NCBI GenBank assembly: GCA_008638375.1
Contig: CM018052.1
Coordinates: 21,283,071 to 21,347,070, forward strand
Source: Nyssa sinensis
Taxonomy: Eukaryota; Streptophyta; Magnoliopsida; Cornales; Nyssaceae
Reading direction: 5' to 3'
Length of the DNA stretch: 64,000 nucleotides
The first letter of the stretch is position 1, and the number at the start of each line of letters is the position of its first letter. A program made the translations under genes and the position numbers. Below are positions 22,815-33,936 of the stretch, piece after piece. A model generated the notes under the pieces. It had not been told where the DNA came from, ran no database searches, and saw nothing but the letters and a program-made list of their open reading frames with translations.

Positions 22815-25427
22815 TGTAGAGACCTGAAAAAAAAATTGAGGATAAATTTTTCGTTTTGCCGGTAGGACACTATTTATGCACTGTTTGCCGGCAGGGCACT
22901 ACACATGCATATTTGGATATAAGTCATATTTAGGAACATATTTAGAGTATTCCATAGAATAGAAATATGCTTATAATGTTAAAATACATCTCTTGTAAAA
23001 ATTTGAGCATATTCGGAGATAGTTTCAAAAATTGGACCAAAAGGGCATCTGGGTGGCCCGGGTGGATCCAACCAAACCCGGCCACAGGAGAAAATTTATT
23101 TTTTAAAAAATTTTATTTAAAATAGTTTTAAGAACTTTGGCTCAAACAAAATATCTAATTGAGGCGTTTCGGGATGGGTTGTAGTGTAACGGGGCCCGAA
23201 CTCATTAACGGCAAAAAGGTCATTTTGCCCCCTTTGCCTCTTCACTATAAATACAGCCCCTTAGTGTAAAAGTTACATATTTTTGGTATGAGGAAGAGCA
23301 GAACACGTTTATGGAGAGAAAAGGAGAAAGAAACCTAGGTTTCTCCAACCTTCAAGCGTCCAAAACACACTTCTAGCCTTGGATTTTCACAAGACTTCCT
23401 TCTAGGAAGTTGTTCCTCATGCCAAGGGCTACATTCTCACCCATCGGTTTGGCTGCATGGCTAACACAAGTCCCAAGGGTTGAGAAAAACCCTTTTAGGT
23501 ATGATATTTTGCTAAGGAATATGATTAAGTTTAGGAGTGATTTATATGTTGATTGAATGATTCATATGTTTATTTGATGTTAGAAAATCACTTAGGACAT
23601 AGTCGCTTTGAAAAACCTAGAGTTGATTGTTTATATACTTGTGTGTTCTTTGTTATTCCTTGAGAATTTGGTAAAGTGATAAACATGAACCATGACTATA
23701 TGTATAATCCATTATATTCTAGCTTATGTTCATGTAGACAAAATCTTATAGTTGGAAAGTTATGATTTATTCAAGGTTTTGGTGCTTTATGTATTTTGCA
23801 ATCTTAGAGAATTTGTCAAAGTGATGAACATGTAACTTGTTTATATGTTTGATTCATTGCATTTTAGCTTATGTTCATGTAGAGAAACTCTTGTGGTTTG
23901 AGAGTTATGATTTATCTCATGTGTTGGTACTTTATGTATTTTATGATCTTTGAGAAATTGTTAAGGTTGTGAATATGTAATGTGTTTATATGTATAATTG
24001 ATTGGATTACATGCTAGGTTCATGTAGAAAAAGTTTTATGGTTCAAAGGTTATTGTTACTTTAAGTATATTGCATTATTTAAAGCATACTCCATGTGTTT
24101 GATGAAATGTTTTATTGAGATTGCATTATTACATGGTGAAATCAAAGCATATTGGCATATAGTGAATCCTTTGAAAACATAGTGTGGGTTGAGCACTTGG
24201 TGCTATGCATTATGAGGGTGTAGATCCCGCGGTGAAAAACCCAAAATTGGCCATTGCATTTGGGACTCGCTGATCCAATGGGAGTGATCCGTAAACCGAG
24301 ACATAAGTGTGGCATAGAGTGGCATGTGTGCGTCACGCATATAGCCATTACATTGCTTTAATGAATTGGAAGGCCATATAGTTTATAAATGTACACTTGC
24401 ACATGTCACGTCTTAATTTTGTTCCTTGCATTAGTATTATGTCATACCAGCAGTTGAGCTGACCCCTCGTGGGATATTATATTACAAATGAGGCTCCCGG
24501 TACTTAAGACTTGATGAAGTCTTGAAGGAAGGAGGGAAAGGAACCTTGAAGGATATTTGACCCTTGGGGAACATTTTGTATGTATGGGCATAAGCCCAAA
24601 AGACTAGTATTTCAATGTGGATGAATAGTGAACTATAGACCTTGAATCATTTTGTAATTTAAGGGTTTACAACCCAAATGACATGTGGTGTACTTTTGTT
24701 AAATGTGTATCAAATGTATATATATATATATATATTGATATACCACAAACAGACACACCAATCACCTTGGGACGCGTGTGCATACGGAGCTTATAATCTC
24801 GATCATACAGAGCAGTGACTAGCCTTCAGGGCATCCTCATATATATATATATATATATATATATCATTCAGAGCTGATAATCTTGATCGAATAGAGCAGC
24901 GACTAGCCTTCAGGGCATCCTCGTATATATATCATTCAGAGCCGATAAACTCAGTCATACAGTGCAGGCGAAGCCGCCAAGGCATTCTCATGCACATATC
25001 TCCCAGACTTTATGTTCTGGGCAATATTTATTCAACACTTCATATGGCTCCGACCTTATGGCTTCCTTAACAACTGCCAAGCAGGGAATAAGGAAACAGT
25101 CTTCAAAATGGAAACTACTACCTATGGTTATCTCCATCTATGACTCAATGCTCCACAAGGTAACTGCAATCTCCGATGATCAAATCCCTATATTCATGGC
25201 ATCGAATCCTAATCAACTTAGGAAGGCCACGACCTATAAATTAAACCCTAAAGGTACGTTTTATTTTTATGCTCATTCTTTGGCTTTCAATACAGTCTTT
25301 CAATTCCTTTTACTTACTTAAGCATCAGAGCGGCTACCGCCAGAGCCAATCCGGTGGACCTCTGATCGTCTTTCTGAGTGTTCTACAGGTCACGGAGCCC
25401 TCACTTATTGCGAGCCGAAAAGTGCAG

Positions 25428-25467
<40 letters not shown>

Positions 25468-26499
25468 AAAGAAATGATATGTAGGATATCTTTATGCAAT
25501 GAGCATCATATGTATATATTGAGACAAATAGATGAGTATGTGAAAAATAAGGGATGTATGTTTAATTTATATGAATTGTGGCCATCAAGTGAGGGTAGGT
25601 AGTGACATGTTTAATTATATGAAGCATTGTGAATATTAGGTGGGAAAAAGGCTTAGAAAACAAAAGGAGGTTGTGTTAAAATTTTATGAAAATTAAATAA
25701 TTTATTAAGTGTGTAAAACACCCTCTAAATATGTGAGAAAGATGTCAAAAAGGAGGGGGGTTAGAAACCTTGAAGAAATAAGCCAAAAAATGGGGAAAAC
25801 AAACTTGCAAAACTTTGGAAAAAAATTAGGAAAAATAGAGAAATTGAGTTGCAGCCACTACAGTAAACCTGTAGGAAATGGAAAGCTTAGGCTGCAGCCA
25901 TGAATAATGATTCTGCAGAAAATGCCCCAGACCAGTCCCAACTTGAACAGCACACGCCTGCCACAGCCCCACGCGCGCGCTGCGCCTGGCTGCCTGCACG
26001 TGATATGCCTAGCTTGCCTATTGCTGCCCCCCTTGTGCGCCCATGGCCTGCACCTGACCGCCTGCTGCTTGGCAGCTATGGCACTAGCCCTGACAGCCCC
26101 ATTTTGGACCATGTTTGGCTACTCTCATGGGTTATGTTTGGTCACTTTCTTAGAGTAATTTTGGTAGACCTTTGGACTTATTCTTAGCCTATACCTTAGG
26201 GACATTTGGGGCCCATTTGAACCATTATCCAAGAGAATATTTAAAGACATTGAGTGGGCTATTTTAGAAGTCATTTTTGAACATAACCTAAACTATTTTG
26301 AACATTAATTAAGAAGGATGTTTGAGTGACATTAGGAGATCATTTTGGTTAAGGCAATTAGCAAGTCTTCAATTTTAGTTTTGGGAAAACGTGGGAAATG
26401 AACGAAAAATCAATTTATCCAACCTAAATGACCTTTTATTTACTTTTCATATTTCATTTCACTCACTTCCCGGGTTTGTAAAAATTTTGGGGCGTGACA
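22815..26499 (+). repeat. Tekay-like 5' LTR with nested solo LTR
   Basis: Without the nested solo LTR and its target duplication it is about 2.98 kb. The first 645 bp align with 30813-31430. A TATA box (TATAAAT, 23246-23252) precedes a short transcribed region. It contains ORF-free AT-rich DNA and a GC-rich patch at 25920-26100 with no recognisable coding. Confidence 0.85.
24736..25432 (+). mobile_element. Solo LTR of a Tat family member
   Basis: This 697-bp sequence starts TGATATACCAC and ends GTGCAGCATCA, clearly related along its length to the Tat-1 LTR (33155-33858), for example AAATCCTAATCAACTTAGG and GCATCAGAGCGGCTACCGCC. The target duplication TATAT lies on both sides (24731-24735 and 25433-25437), in a TA microsatellite. 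No internal region, so it is the product of LTR-LTR recombination. Its U3 has about three copies of a 70-bp unit containing GACTAGCCTTCAGGGCATCC. Confidence 0.92.
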
Positions 26500-26502
26500 A
26501 CG

Positions 26503-26514
26503 TGGTATCATAGC
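26503..26514 (+). promoter_or_regulatory. Tekay-like primer binding site
   Basis: TGGTATCATAGC, three bases after the LTR end, differs from the initiator tRNA-Met complement at one base. Confidence 0.8.
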
Positions 26515-27674
26515 CTAGGTTCGAATACCTAAGGACAATGGGAGAAGTTTAGACCTTATGTTATTTGGGCTAGTTTGGGTGATATGTTTTATGTGCGCAT
26601 GTTACATTGGTGTGCGCGGTTATGCATTATAGTTGACTTCCCGATTGACTAGGAGCATGTGAGTTGTTTGATATAGTAGTTGACTAAGATTAGAAACACA
26701 TATCTATATGATAGACCGTATATTTTATGGGATAGGCCGTATGCCTAGTTATTAATGAAACAAGCTGTGTACCTAGTTATCTATATGGTAGGTGGTATGC
26801 CTAGTTATTTATGAGATAGGCTATGGACCTAGCTATCTACCTGGACGGTTGTGTTCTCACATACATATATGTATATTCTTAGGATGGATTATATACTTGC
26901 ATGCTTATGTGGTAGGCTACGTGTTAGCTGTTGACTGTTGTTTGTGGATTCTATATATGTATGCTAAGTTAGTGCCTGAGATTCATGGGTTATTGTACTA
27001 TGACTATGATGTTTATACAGACTGGATTGGTATCAAGTCTTGCGTTATAGTTGATGGATGGCGCCCCATCAACTAGTAACAAAAGGAGTTGTGATCCATG
27101 AAGGGTTATTACCTAACTATAAAAGTAGGAAATAATGAAAGGATTGTAAAAATTTTAAATGAACAAATTCCAATAGAGTAGTAAACCGTAAATTAAAAAG
27201 AAACATAAGATCTTAGAATGCTAAAATAAGAATTGAGACTTGTGGAGATTCTTATGTATGGACTGGATAGTAGATACTTAGGGTATTTTTACCTAAAATT
27301 TTAGAGATATTCTTGTGTTAAACTCTTTTGTAGAGAGATGTATTATTTTTGGATAACATTCACTTAGGATTTAGTATTGGTAGGCTAGTTGAACACTAGC
27401 ATGACTTGAGTATGTGTATATTGTATTGTTTAAATGAATTCCTTCCTTGTGAAAGGTTATGTTGGAACTCAGTGTTAATTGTTTAGTGTAACCAATGGGT
27501 GGGGATGGTTGACGTGAGTTATATAAGTGTTGAATAGGCAAGTGTGTCATAACATATTATGTTTGTGACTTGGGAAGTGTGAATTGTTGACAAGTACGTG
27601 TTTAATATTCATTTAATGCCATGTCTAAAGTGAAAAAGAGGTGTTAATTTTTTTTTTCTTAGACTTATAGACTC
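26515..27674 (+). other. Tekay-like leader
   Basis: Non-coding. Between 26690 and 26850 a short degenerate repeat of GATAGGC(C/T)GTATGCCTAGTTAT recurs about five times. No gene. Confidence 0.55.
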
Positions 27675-28560
27675 ATGCCACTAAGGAGAACCCCAACAAG
27701 GCTAGTGTCACCTCAGCGTGGTAAGCCTCTAGCTACTGCTTCTACTCATAGCACAACAGAAGAGGTCGTTACTCCTACACCTGCCCCGACATACACTGGT
27801 AGGAGGCCATAGAAGAGGTACCGAGCTTGTACTTCTTCTGCATAAACACCTACACTTGCCCTGACATACACTGGTAGAAGACCACTGAAGAGGTACCGAG
27901 TTAGTACTTCTTCTGCACAAAAACCTATACCGGCCCTTACATACATTGGTAGGAGATTACTTAAGAGGTACCGAGCTAGTACTTCTTCTGTACAAACACC
28001 TACACTTGCCCTGACATACACTGGTAGAAGACCACGGAAGAGGTACCGAGTTAGTACTTCTTCTGCACAGAAACATATACCGGCCCTTACATACATTGGT
28101 AGGAGACTACTTAAGAGGTACTGAGCTAGTACTTCTTCTGCGCAGACACCACGGAAACCCCTGACTTGTTATCGGTGTGGACAGCCTAGTCACAAGATGG
28201 CCACTTGCCCTCAAAGGGACCCCAGCCTGGGACAAGGGGTTGGATTTAGCTAGAAATTACTTCCACCTCCTGTGCACCTCAGTTGTGTTATACTTGCCAC
28301 CAGACGGGCCATGTTAGGGCCAACTGTCCTCAGAGGCAGACTTTACAGGGCTTGCAAAGGCTGTATTACTATTAGCCCATTCAACCACCTTTGCCACAAC
28401 CACTGTTAGGCCATAGACCTCCGGCGCTATATTTCCAGCCTGCACCCTCTGCACAGAGTATTAGAGCTTCTAGTGGAGGCCAGCAAGGATCGAGAGGGGG
28501 AGGTAGATAGAGCCAGACCACTCAGGGTCGTACTTATGCGGTGGCTACACCAGAGGCATC
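27675..28560 (+). pseudogene. Tekay-like gag remnant with zinc knuckles
   Basis: The start MPLRRTPTRLVSPQRG at 27675 is typical of this gag group. After about 35 codons the frame enters five 25-residue repeats (27788-28163), then two CCHC knuckles: CYRCGQPSHKMATC (28167-28208) and CYTCHQTGHVRANC (28286-28327). The second knuckle is in a different frame from the first (offset not a multiple of three), so there is a frameshift. The retrotransposon gag core expected between N-terminus and knuckles is missing: the repeats stand in its place, so this is an internally deleted gag. Several stops occur. Confidence 0.8.
27788..28163. repeat. Five-copy 75-bp tandem repeat in gag
   Basis: The word (G/T)ACATACA(C/T)TGG recurs at 27788, 27863, 27938, 28013 and 28088, exactly 75 bp (25 codons) apart. 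Copies 2 and 4 resemble each other, as do 3 and 5, so a 150-bp dimer was duplicated. Confidence 0.95.
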
Positions 28561-29830
28561 TACTTCTGGACTTTCAATGGTTCGAGGTACATTTCTTGTG
28601 TATTAGTTCATGGACCAGCGTATTGATAGATTCTAGTGCATCTTATACATTCATGTTTACCATGTTTACCATGACATTGGGGTTAGAAATAGATTAGCTA
28701 GATTTGCCATTGCATGTTGACACACCAGTTGGGATAGTATGAAACTAACGAGGATTTGTAGAGATTGTTCGATAGATATAGTTGATTGCATCCTTTGTTT
28801 GACTTCATTTTATTTGATATGTCTGGTTTTGATGTTATATTTGGGATGGATTGGATGTTTACTTTTCGGGCGAGTATAGACTGCTACAAGGGGAGAGTGA
28901 CTATGTGTATTCCTTACGGAGATAGCTTTATTTCATGGGGGATCATGGAGATTTCTTAGTTCCACCCTTGTATGACTCGAGGAGTTGGGGAGGTCATAAC
29001 TATATGTTGGCTAGTTTGATAGTAATAGGAGTGGGGCTACAAAAAGTATATTGTCGCCAGTAGTAAATGAGTTCTCAGATGTCTTTCGGGATGACTTGAC
29101 TAGTCTACCGCCGAGACGAGAGATAGAGTTCACGACAGAACTTATTCCAGGCATTATGCCTATTTCTTTTCCACCTTACCGTATGGCTCCAGCTGAGTTG
29201 AGAGAGAGCTGAAGGGGAAATTGATTGATTTACATGGTAAGGATTTTACTTGTCCTAGTACTTCGCTATGATCTACTTCGGTATTGTTCGCGAAGAAGAA
29301 GGATGGGACATTACATTTGTGTATGGATTATAGGAGACTGAACCGGGTTGTTATCAAGAATAAGTAACCGTTATCGAGGGTAGATGACTTATTTGACCAG
29401 CTTAGGGGTTCGAGATGTTTCTCAAGGATCGATCTTAGATCGGGGTACCATTAGTTGGGAGTATGGGAGAAAGATGTGGCGAAGACAGCTTTTCGCACTC
29501 GTTATGGACATTATGAGTTGTAGTTATGCCATTCAATATGGCGAATGCCCCGGCGACATTTATGGGCTTGATGCATTTCATCTTTAGTCCTTATTTAGAT
29601 CAGTTTGTGGTGGTCTTTGCAGATGGTATTCTGATTTATTCACCTTATGAGGAGGAGTATACGTTTCACTTGATGACTATATTATAGATTTGAAGGGAGC
29701 ATCGTTTATTTGCTAACTTCTCGATGTGTGAGTTTTGGCTCTAGGAGGTACAATTTCTAGGCCATATTGTATTAGGTAGTGGGATGTCCATGGATCCTTC
29801 TAGGATTGACTTTTTCATGAGTTGGGAGAG
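28561..29830 (+). pseudogene. Tekay-like protease and reverse transcriptase remnant
   Basis: Protease: LIDSSASYTF near 28625 corresponds to the D(S/T)GAS active site with its glycine changed. RT: FSDVFRDDLTSLPPRREIEF (29072-29130) and PYRMAPAEL precede [17 protein letters not shown] (29312-29365), then SRVDDLFDQLRG, RIDLRSGYH and, after frame changes, FRTRYGHYE. The region carrying YVDD-like residues near 29600-29640 is present but out of frame. The coding trace fades about 29800. Multiple stops and frame shifts make it inactive. Confidence 0.78.
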
Positions 29831-30800
29831 GTTAGACCTTAAGTTAATTGGACTGGTTAGGATTACGTGATCATATGTGTGCAAATTAATGTATGTTCAT
29901 AGTTAAATTGGTAAGGAGTTTCACTAAGAATCCCATTTTTTTGAGACTTTATTTAATATGTTGACTAGAATGATGATGAGTTAGAATAACCTTGGATGGA
30001 ATTGAGATATTTTTTTTCTTACCTTCTCTATTGTTTTAGATTTTTAAACCTTGGTGTATTGCCTTAGGTTTCATATTTGGAATACATAGAGTACATTGTC
30101 TACATTGGGATATCTATTGATAAATGTATGATTGAAATTAATAGGCTAATCTTTATTAATGCTTAATGTTTAGTCTCAATTATATATATATATATACACT
30201 AAAGTAGATGATGATGACTTTACTTTGAGATTATGTTGTTGCTGTCTTGTGAATGATTATAGTACTTGAAAAATATTGGATTATTGAATTACATTGAAGT
30301 GTAGGTGATATATTGATGGCATTGTGATGAATTACTAGATGATTGCATACCTTGATTTGAGGTTAGTTGGATGGTCATCACATGTGTGAGAGACTTTGAG
30401 GTATCCTTGTGAGCATTGAGATTTTTTTATTATTATTATTATATTGCAATATTGAGGTGGGTCTTGATGCTTGGGTGGATTTGGAAAATTTGCATTGATA
30501 ATCCAACATGTTTGAGGATTTCATTATGCGTTGTGCCATATAGAGTGGCCCGTTACAGATAGGATCAGAACCAAACCCTAGTAAGGAGTATAGAGATGTC
30601 TGTACGCCGTTGCACGCCCACCCAAGTGGATGAGGTTCCTTTGGGGGGAGAGGGTAATCCATTCCATATCGCCTAACGAAGAGAGAGGTGAAGAATCTAT
30701 AAGTAAGGCTACACATCTCCATGTTACAACGCATTTGGTATTGACCTTTCTAAATTTTGTCGAAGAGGTACGTTTTTAAATTTTGAGATGAGATTTCTTT
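29831..30800 (+). other. Tekay-like 3' internal region lacking integrase
   Basis: No RNase H, integrase or chromodomain trace. The stretch from 29818 (GGGAGAGGTTAGACCTTAAG) resembles the leader from 26540 (GGGAGAAGTTTAGACCTTATG), suggesting leader-like sequence replaced the 3' end of pol. A small TA repeat lies at 30181-30196. Confidence 0.5.
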
Positions 30801-30812
30801 AAGGGGGAAGGA
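30801..30812 (+). promoter_or_regulatory. Tekay-like polypurine tract
   Basis: AAGGGGGAAGGA directly precedes the 3' LTR. Confidence 0.85.
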
Positions 30813-31430
30813 TGTAGAGACCTGAAAAAAATTAAGGATAAGTTTTTTGTTTTGCCGATAGGACACTATTTATGCACTGTTTGCCGGTAGGGCACTACAC
30901 ATGCATATTTGGACATAAGTCATATTTAGGAACATATTTAGAGTATGCCATAGAAAAGAAATATGCTTACAATATTAAAATACATCTCCTGTAGAAATTT
31001 GAGCCTATTCAAAGATAGTTTCAAAAGTTAGACCAAAAGGGCATTGGGTGGATTTGGCCAAACCCGGCCACATGTGAAAATTTATTTTTTTTTAAATTTT
31101 TATTTAAAATAATTTTAAGAATTTTGGTTAAAATAAAATATCGAATTGAAGCGTTTTAGGACGGGTTGTAGTGTAACGGGGCCAAACTCATTAAGGGCAA
31201 AAGGGTCATTTTGCCCCCTTTGCCTCTTCACTATAAATATAGCCCCTTAGTGTAAAAATTACATATTTTTGGTCTGAGGAAGAGCAGAACACGTTCATGG
31301 AGAGAAAAGGAGAAAGAAACCTAGGTTTCTCCAACCTTCAGGCTTCCAAAACACACTTCTAGCCTTGGATTTTCACAAGACTTCCTTCTAGGAAGTTGTT
31401 CCCCACGCCAAGGACTACATTCTCACCCAT
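30813..31430 (+). repeat. Tekay-like 3' LTR fragment
   Basis: It matches 22815-23458 with scattered substitutions and small indels (for example it lacks about 14 bases around the GGTGGCCCGGG of the 5' copy), then stops at CACCCAT where the gag-only element starts. Confidence 0.92.
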
Positions 31431-31819
31431 TGGTATCCTAAAAATAAAGAAATTTATTTTAGAGTTGTATTATAATTGTTTAGTTTCCTATTTTAATTTG
31501 TGCTCAATTTCTCTAATTTCCTAGTTTTATTAGGATTAATATAAAAAATATAGGAATTAGTAGCTTCCTATTCAAATTAATAGCTTTTATTGTAGTAGTA
31601 TTAGCTTAAAAGTAAAAATTTTAGTTTCCTAGTCAAAGTAGTAGTAATCTAGCACTATAAATATAATGTAATAGGTCTTTATGGTTATTTTTTTATCAAT
31701 AAATATTAACTATGAATTTTGGAGAATTATTTTCTCTTGTTGAGTGAGAAGTCCCCATGTTTCTTGTTCTCTAAGAAATTCGACGTATTCGATTCTCATT
31801 TTCATGTTTTTTTGCTGCA
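31431..31819 (+). repeat. Gag-only element 5' LTR (5' end clipped)
   Basis: It starts TGGTATCC at the junction with the Tekay-like LTR and ends TTGCTGCA. It aligns with 32999-33154 plus 43841-44072. Confidence 0.85.
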
Positions 31820-31824
31820 TTATT

Positions 31825-31837
31825 TGGTATCAGAGCG
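31825..31837 (+). promoter_or_regulatory. Gag-only element primer binding site
   Basis: TGGTATCAGAGCG matches the initiator tRNA-Met complement over 12 bases, five bases after the LTR. Confidence 0.88.
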
Positions 31838-32084
31838 AGGATTCGTCTGACTTGATGACAATTAGTAGAGATGGAATAAAAAATCACATTAATGTTTGTC
31901 GTGGGACGGAGGCTTTATGAACGACGATTGACGATCAAAGGCATCTGTTCATATAGATTCACAATCAACTTGGTGTGGTCCGAGAGACGCTTATAGGATT
32001 CAATCTTAATGCTCCTAGAGACCTTCCAGTCAATAAGAGCTACGTCAGAGGATATGCCCTAGGCTAGCCTAAAGACAGAGCTAT

Positions 32085-32610
32085 TCGCAATTATGAAAGA
32101 TTTCCTGATTTTGATGGTAATTTTTTTTTTGAAGACTTTCATGATTGGGTTTATGATTTGGATGACTGTCTTAATAATTTGAGACTTTTAGAGTAAAATA
32201 ATTCTTTTTGGGCAGAAGATAAACTTATTGGATTCGCAAAAAGATGATAACTTGATTTATAAATGCATAGACAATTGGAAAGAAAAAGATGCATTCGTTC
32301 ATGGCCAAGAATGATGAGACTACTTATTGATAGATTTTTTTCAAGAAATTATTTACAAATTTTAAAAGATAAATATAGGCTAACATGGAAAAACACTAAG
32401 AAAAAAGTACAAGAAAAATCTAAAATTATTAAGGCTACTTTGAGTGATAAAGTTGTAGATATTACACTATTGGAAGATGTCCTCTTGCTTACAAAGGACG
32501 TGCACATCCTTACAGAAGACTCTCTTGTCATAGAAAACGAAGATCCAATTATTTCATGTCTTGAAGATCAGCACAAGGAGTTGGAAAAAAAATTAAAAAG
32601 AAAAAAATAG
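32085..32610 (+). pseudogene. Gag remnant of the gag-only element
   Basis: Translation from about 32085 gives NYERFPDFDGN, a DFHDWVYDLDD segment, then (32263-32610) a 115-residue open stretch beginning MHRQLERKRCIRSWPRMMRL, with LLIDRFFSRNYLQIL. This pattern (FDG, DWV, IRSWPRMK, RFLPPDYEQIL-like) is that of Ty3/gypsy retrotransposon gag. After it the frame becomes charged and Lys/Glu-rich and ends at 32610. Stops occur upstream of 32263. No zinc knuckle, protease or RT is present. Confidence 0.65.
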
Positions 32611-32634
32611 TACAGAATCAATTGATCAAAGTAT

Positions 32635-32802
32635 ATGGATTTAGTGGAACCAATCGATTCTACAAATTCTTTTATGGAAAAGAAAATAGAAATTCTCATG
32701 AAGATAGTCAATGCTACATATAAGGAGGAAGCTGAATTTGTGAAGGATGATGATGATGCTTATAAGAAGCCTGGATTTGTACTGGAACCAGAAGATAATT
32801 AA
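32635..32802 (+). pseudogene. Short acidic open frame, internal region of gag-only element
   Basis: 55 codons, acidic (EFVKDDDDAYKKPGFVLEPE). Not recognised; probably a decayed 3' part of the gag region. Confidence 0.25.
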
Positions 32803-32981
32803 TTTTTTTTTATTGTAGAAACATTATTATCATCAGAAAAATGATTTAAAGTCGCAAACCTTATAGAAGACATGGTAGAAGAAAATTTTGAGTCTTCAAT
32901 TGTCCTTGAAAAGATTCAATCGTTATTATTGGGTTATGTACCAATTAACTCAAGGATGAGTTATTTTCAAGTGGGAGAGAC

Positions 32982-33154
32982 TGATGTAGGATAAAATTGG
33001 TATCCTAAAAATAAGACAAGTTGTTTTAGAGTTATTTTAGGATTGTTTAGTTTTTTTTTTTAATTTCTTCTTAAGTTTTCTAGTTTCCTAGTTTTATTAT
33101 AATTAATATAGAAAATATAGGAATTAGTAGTTTCCTATTTAAATTAATAGTCTT
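32982..33154 (+). repeat. Gag-only element 3' LTR, left half
   Basis: TGATGTAGG start after the polypurine stretch; interrupted at 33154 by Tat-1. The GTCTT at 33150-33154 is the target duplication. Confidence 0.88.
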
Positions 33155-33858
33155 TGATATACCACTATGTGACACACCAACCACTGCCTGACACGTGTAA
33201 CTGCAAGATCGGCTCACGACCAATAATACAGCTCATGCTCGGTCATATAACTTGTGCTCGGTCGTTCAGCTCAGGCTCGGCCATATAACTTGTGCTCGGT
33301 CGCTTAGTTCATGCTCGGCCTTATAATCTGTGCTTGGTCATTCAGTACACGCTCGGTCATATATCTCATCCTCGGTCAGTCAAGGGCATAACCTACATGG
33401 GCCGAGCTCATAGTATCAAAGCAGGACTGCTCTCCCATAAAGACTAACTTGTATAGATGCAAGCCTGCAGTACAACACATCAATGATCAGACCTAATCAC
33501 TGCCTCAGTGAGCACCAAGCAGGAAATAAGGAAGCTATCTCCAACAAGGAAACTGCCACACTGAGTTACCATATTCAACAAGGTAACTAATATCTCCGGA
33601 GATCCAATCCCTATATTCATGGCTCCAAATCCTAATCAACTTAGGAGAGACATTGCCTATAAATTCAACCCTAAAGGTATGCTTTATTTTCATGCTCATT
33701 ATTTTGGCTTTCATTACAAGTCTTTCAATTCAGTTTATTGACTTAAGCATCGGAGCGGCTACCGCTGGAGCCAACCCGGTGGTCTTCTGATCTTCTGTTT
33801 CAAGTGTTTCGCAGGGAGCCGAGCTTGGATCTCACGTGGGCCAAAAAGTGCAGCATCA
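33155..33858 (+). repeat. Tat-1 5' LTR
   Basis: TGATATACCAC...GCAGCATCA. U3 (33215-33380) holds about eight degenerate copies of a 20-25 bp word (GCTCGGTCATATAACTTGT). A TATA-like CCTATAAATTC lies at 33655-33665. Confidence 0.96.
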
Positions 33859-33861
33859 GTT

Positions 33862-33880
33862 TGGCGCCGTCTGTGGGAAC
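33862..33880 (+). promoter_or_regulatory. Tat-1 primer binding site
   Basis: TGGCGCCGTCTGTGGGAAC follows the LTR after a 3-base spacer. TGGCGCC-type sites are usual in plant Ty3/gypsy; the exact tRNA was not determined. Confidence 0.8.
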
Positions 33881-33936
33881 GACAATCACCAAGTGCTCTA
33901 CTTGATCAAAGCTCATCTTCCGTTTGTCAAAGGATC

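Larger units (their letters stand above)
22815..31430 (+). mobile_element. Long-LTR Ty3/gypsy element (Tekay/Del-like), truncated
   Basis: A 5' LTR (22815-26499, TGTAGAGACC...GGGGCGTGACA) is followed by a PBS, a gag with tandem repeats and zinc knuckles, a decayed protease and RT, a polypurine tract and the first 618 bp of the 3' LTR (30813-31430). LTR length, tRNA-Met PBS and gag start MPLRRTPTRLVSP suit the Tekay/Del chromovirus group. No integrase or chromodomain was found. The 3' LTR stops abruptly where the next element begins. Confidence 0.83.

Noticed and set aside
25858..26187. GC-rich patch with open frames on both strands in the Tekay-like LTR as a captured gene
   Set aside because: Low-complexity Ala/Pro/Cys-rich translations, no domain, and position inside an LTR.
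27746..28096. Minus-strand open frame with five near-identical 25-residue repeats
   Set aside because: Shadow of the plus-strand gag tandem repeat: a 75-bp period keeps several frames open.
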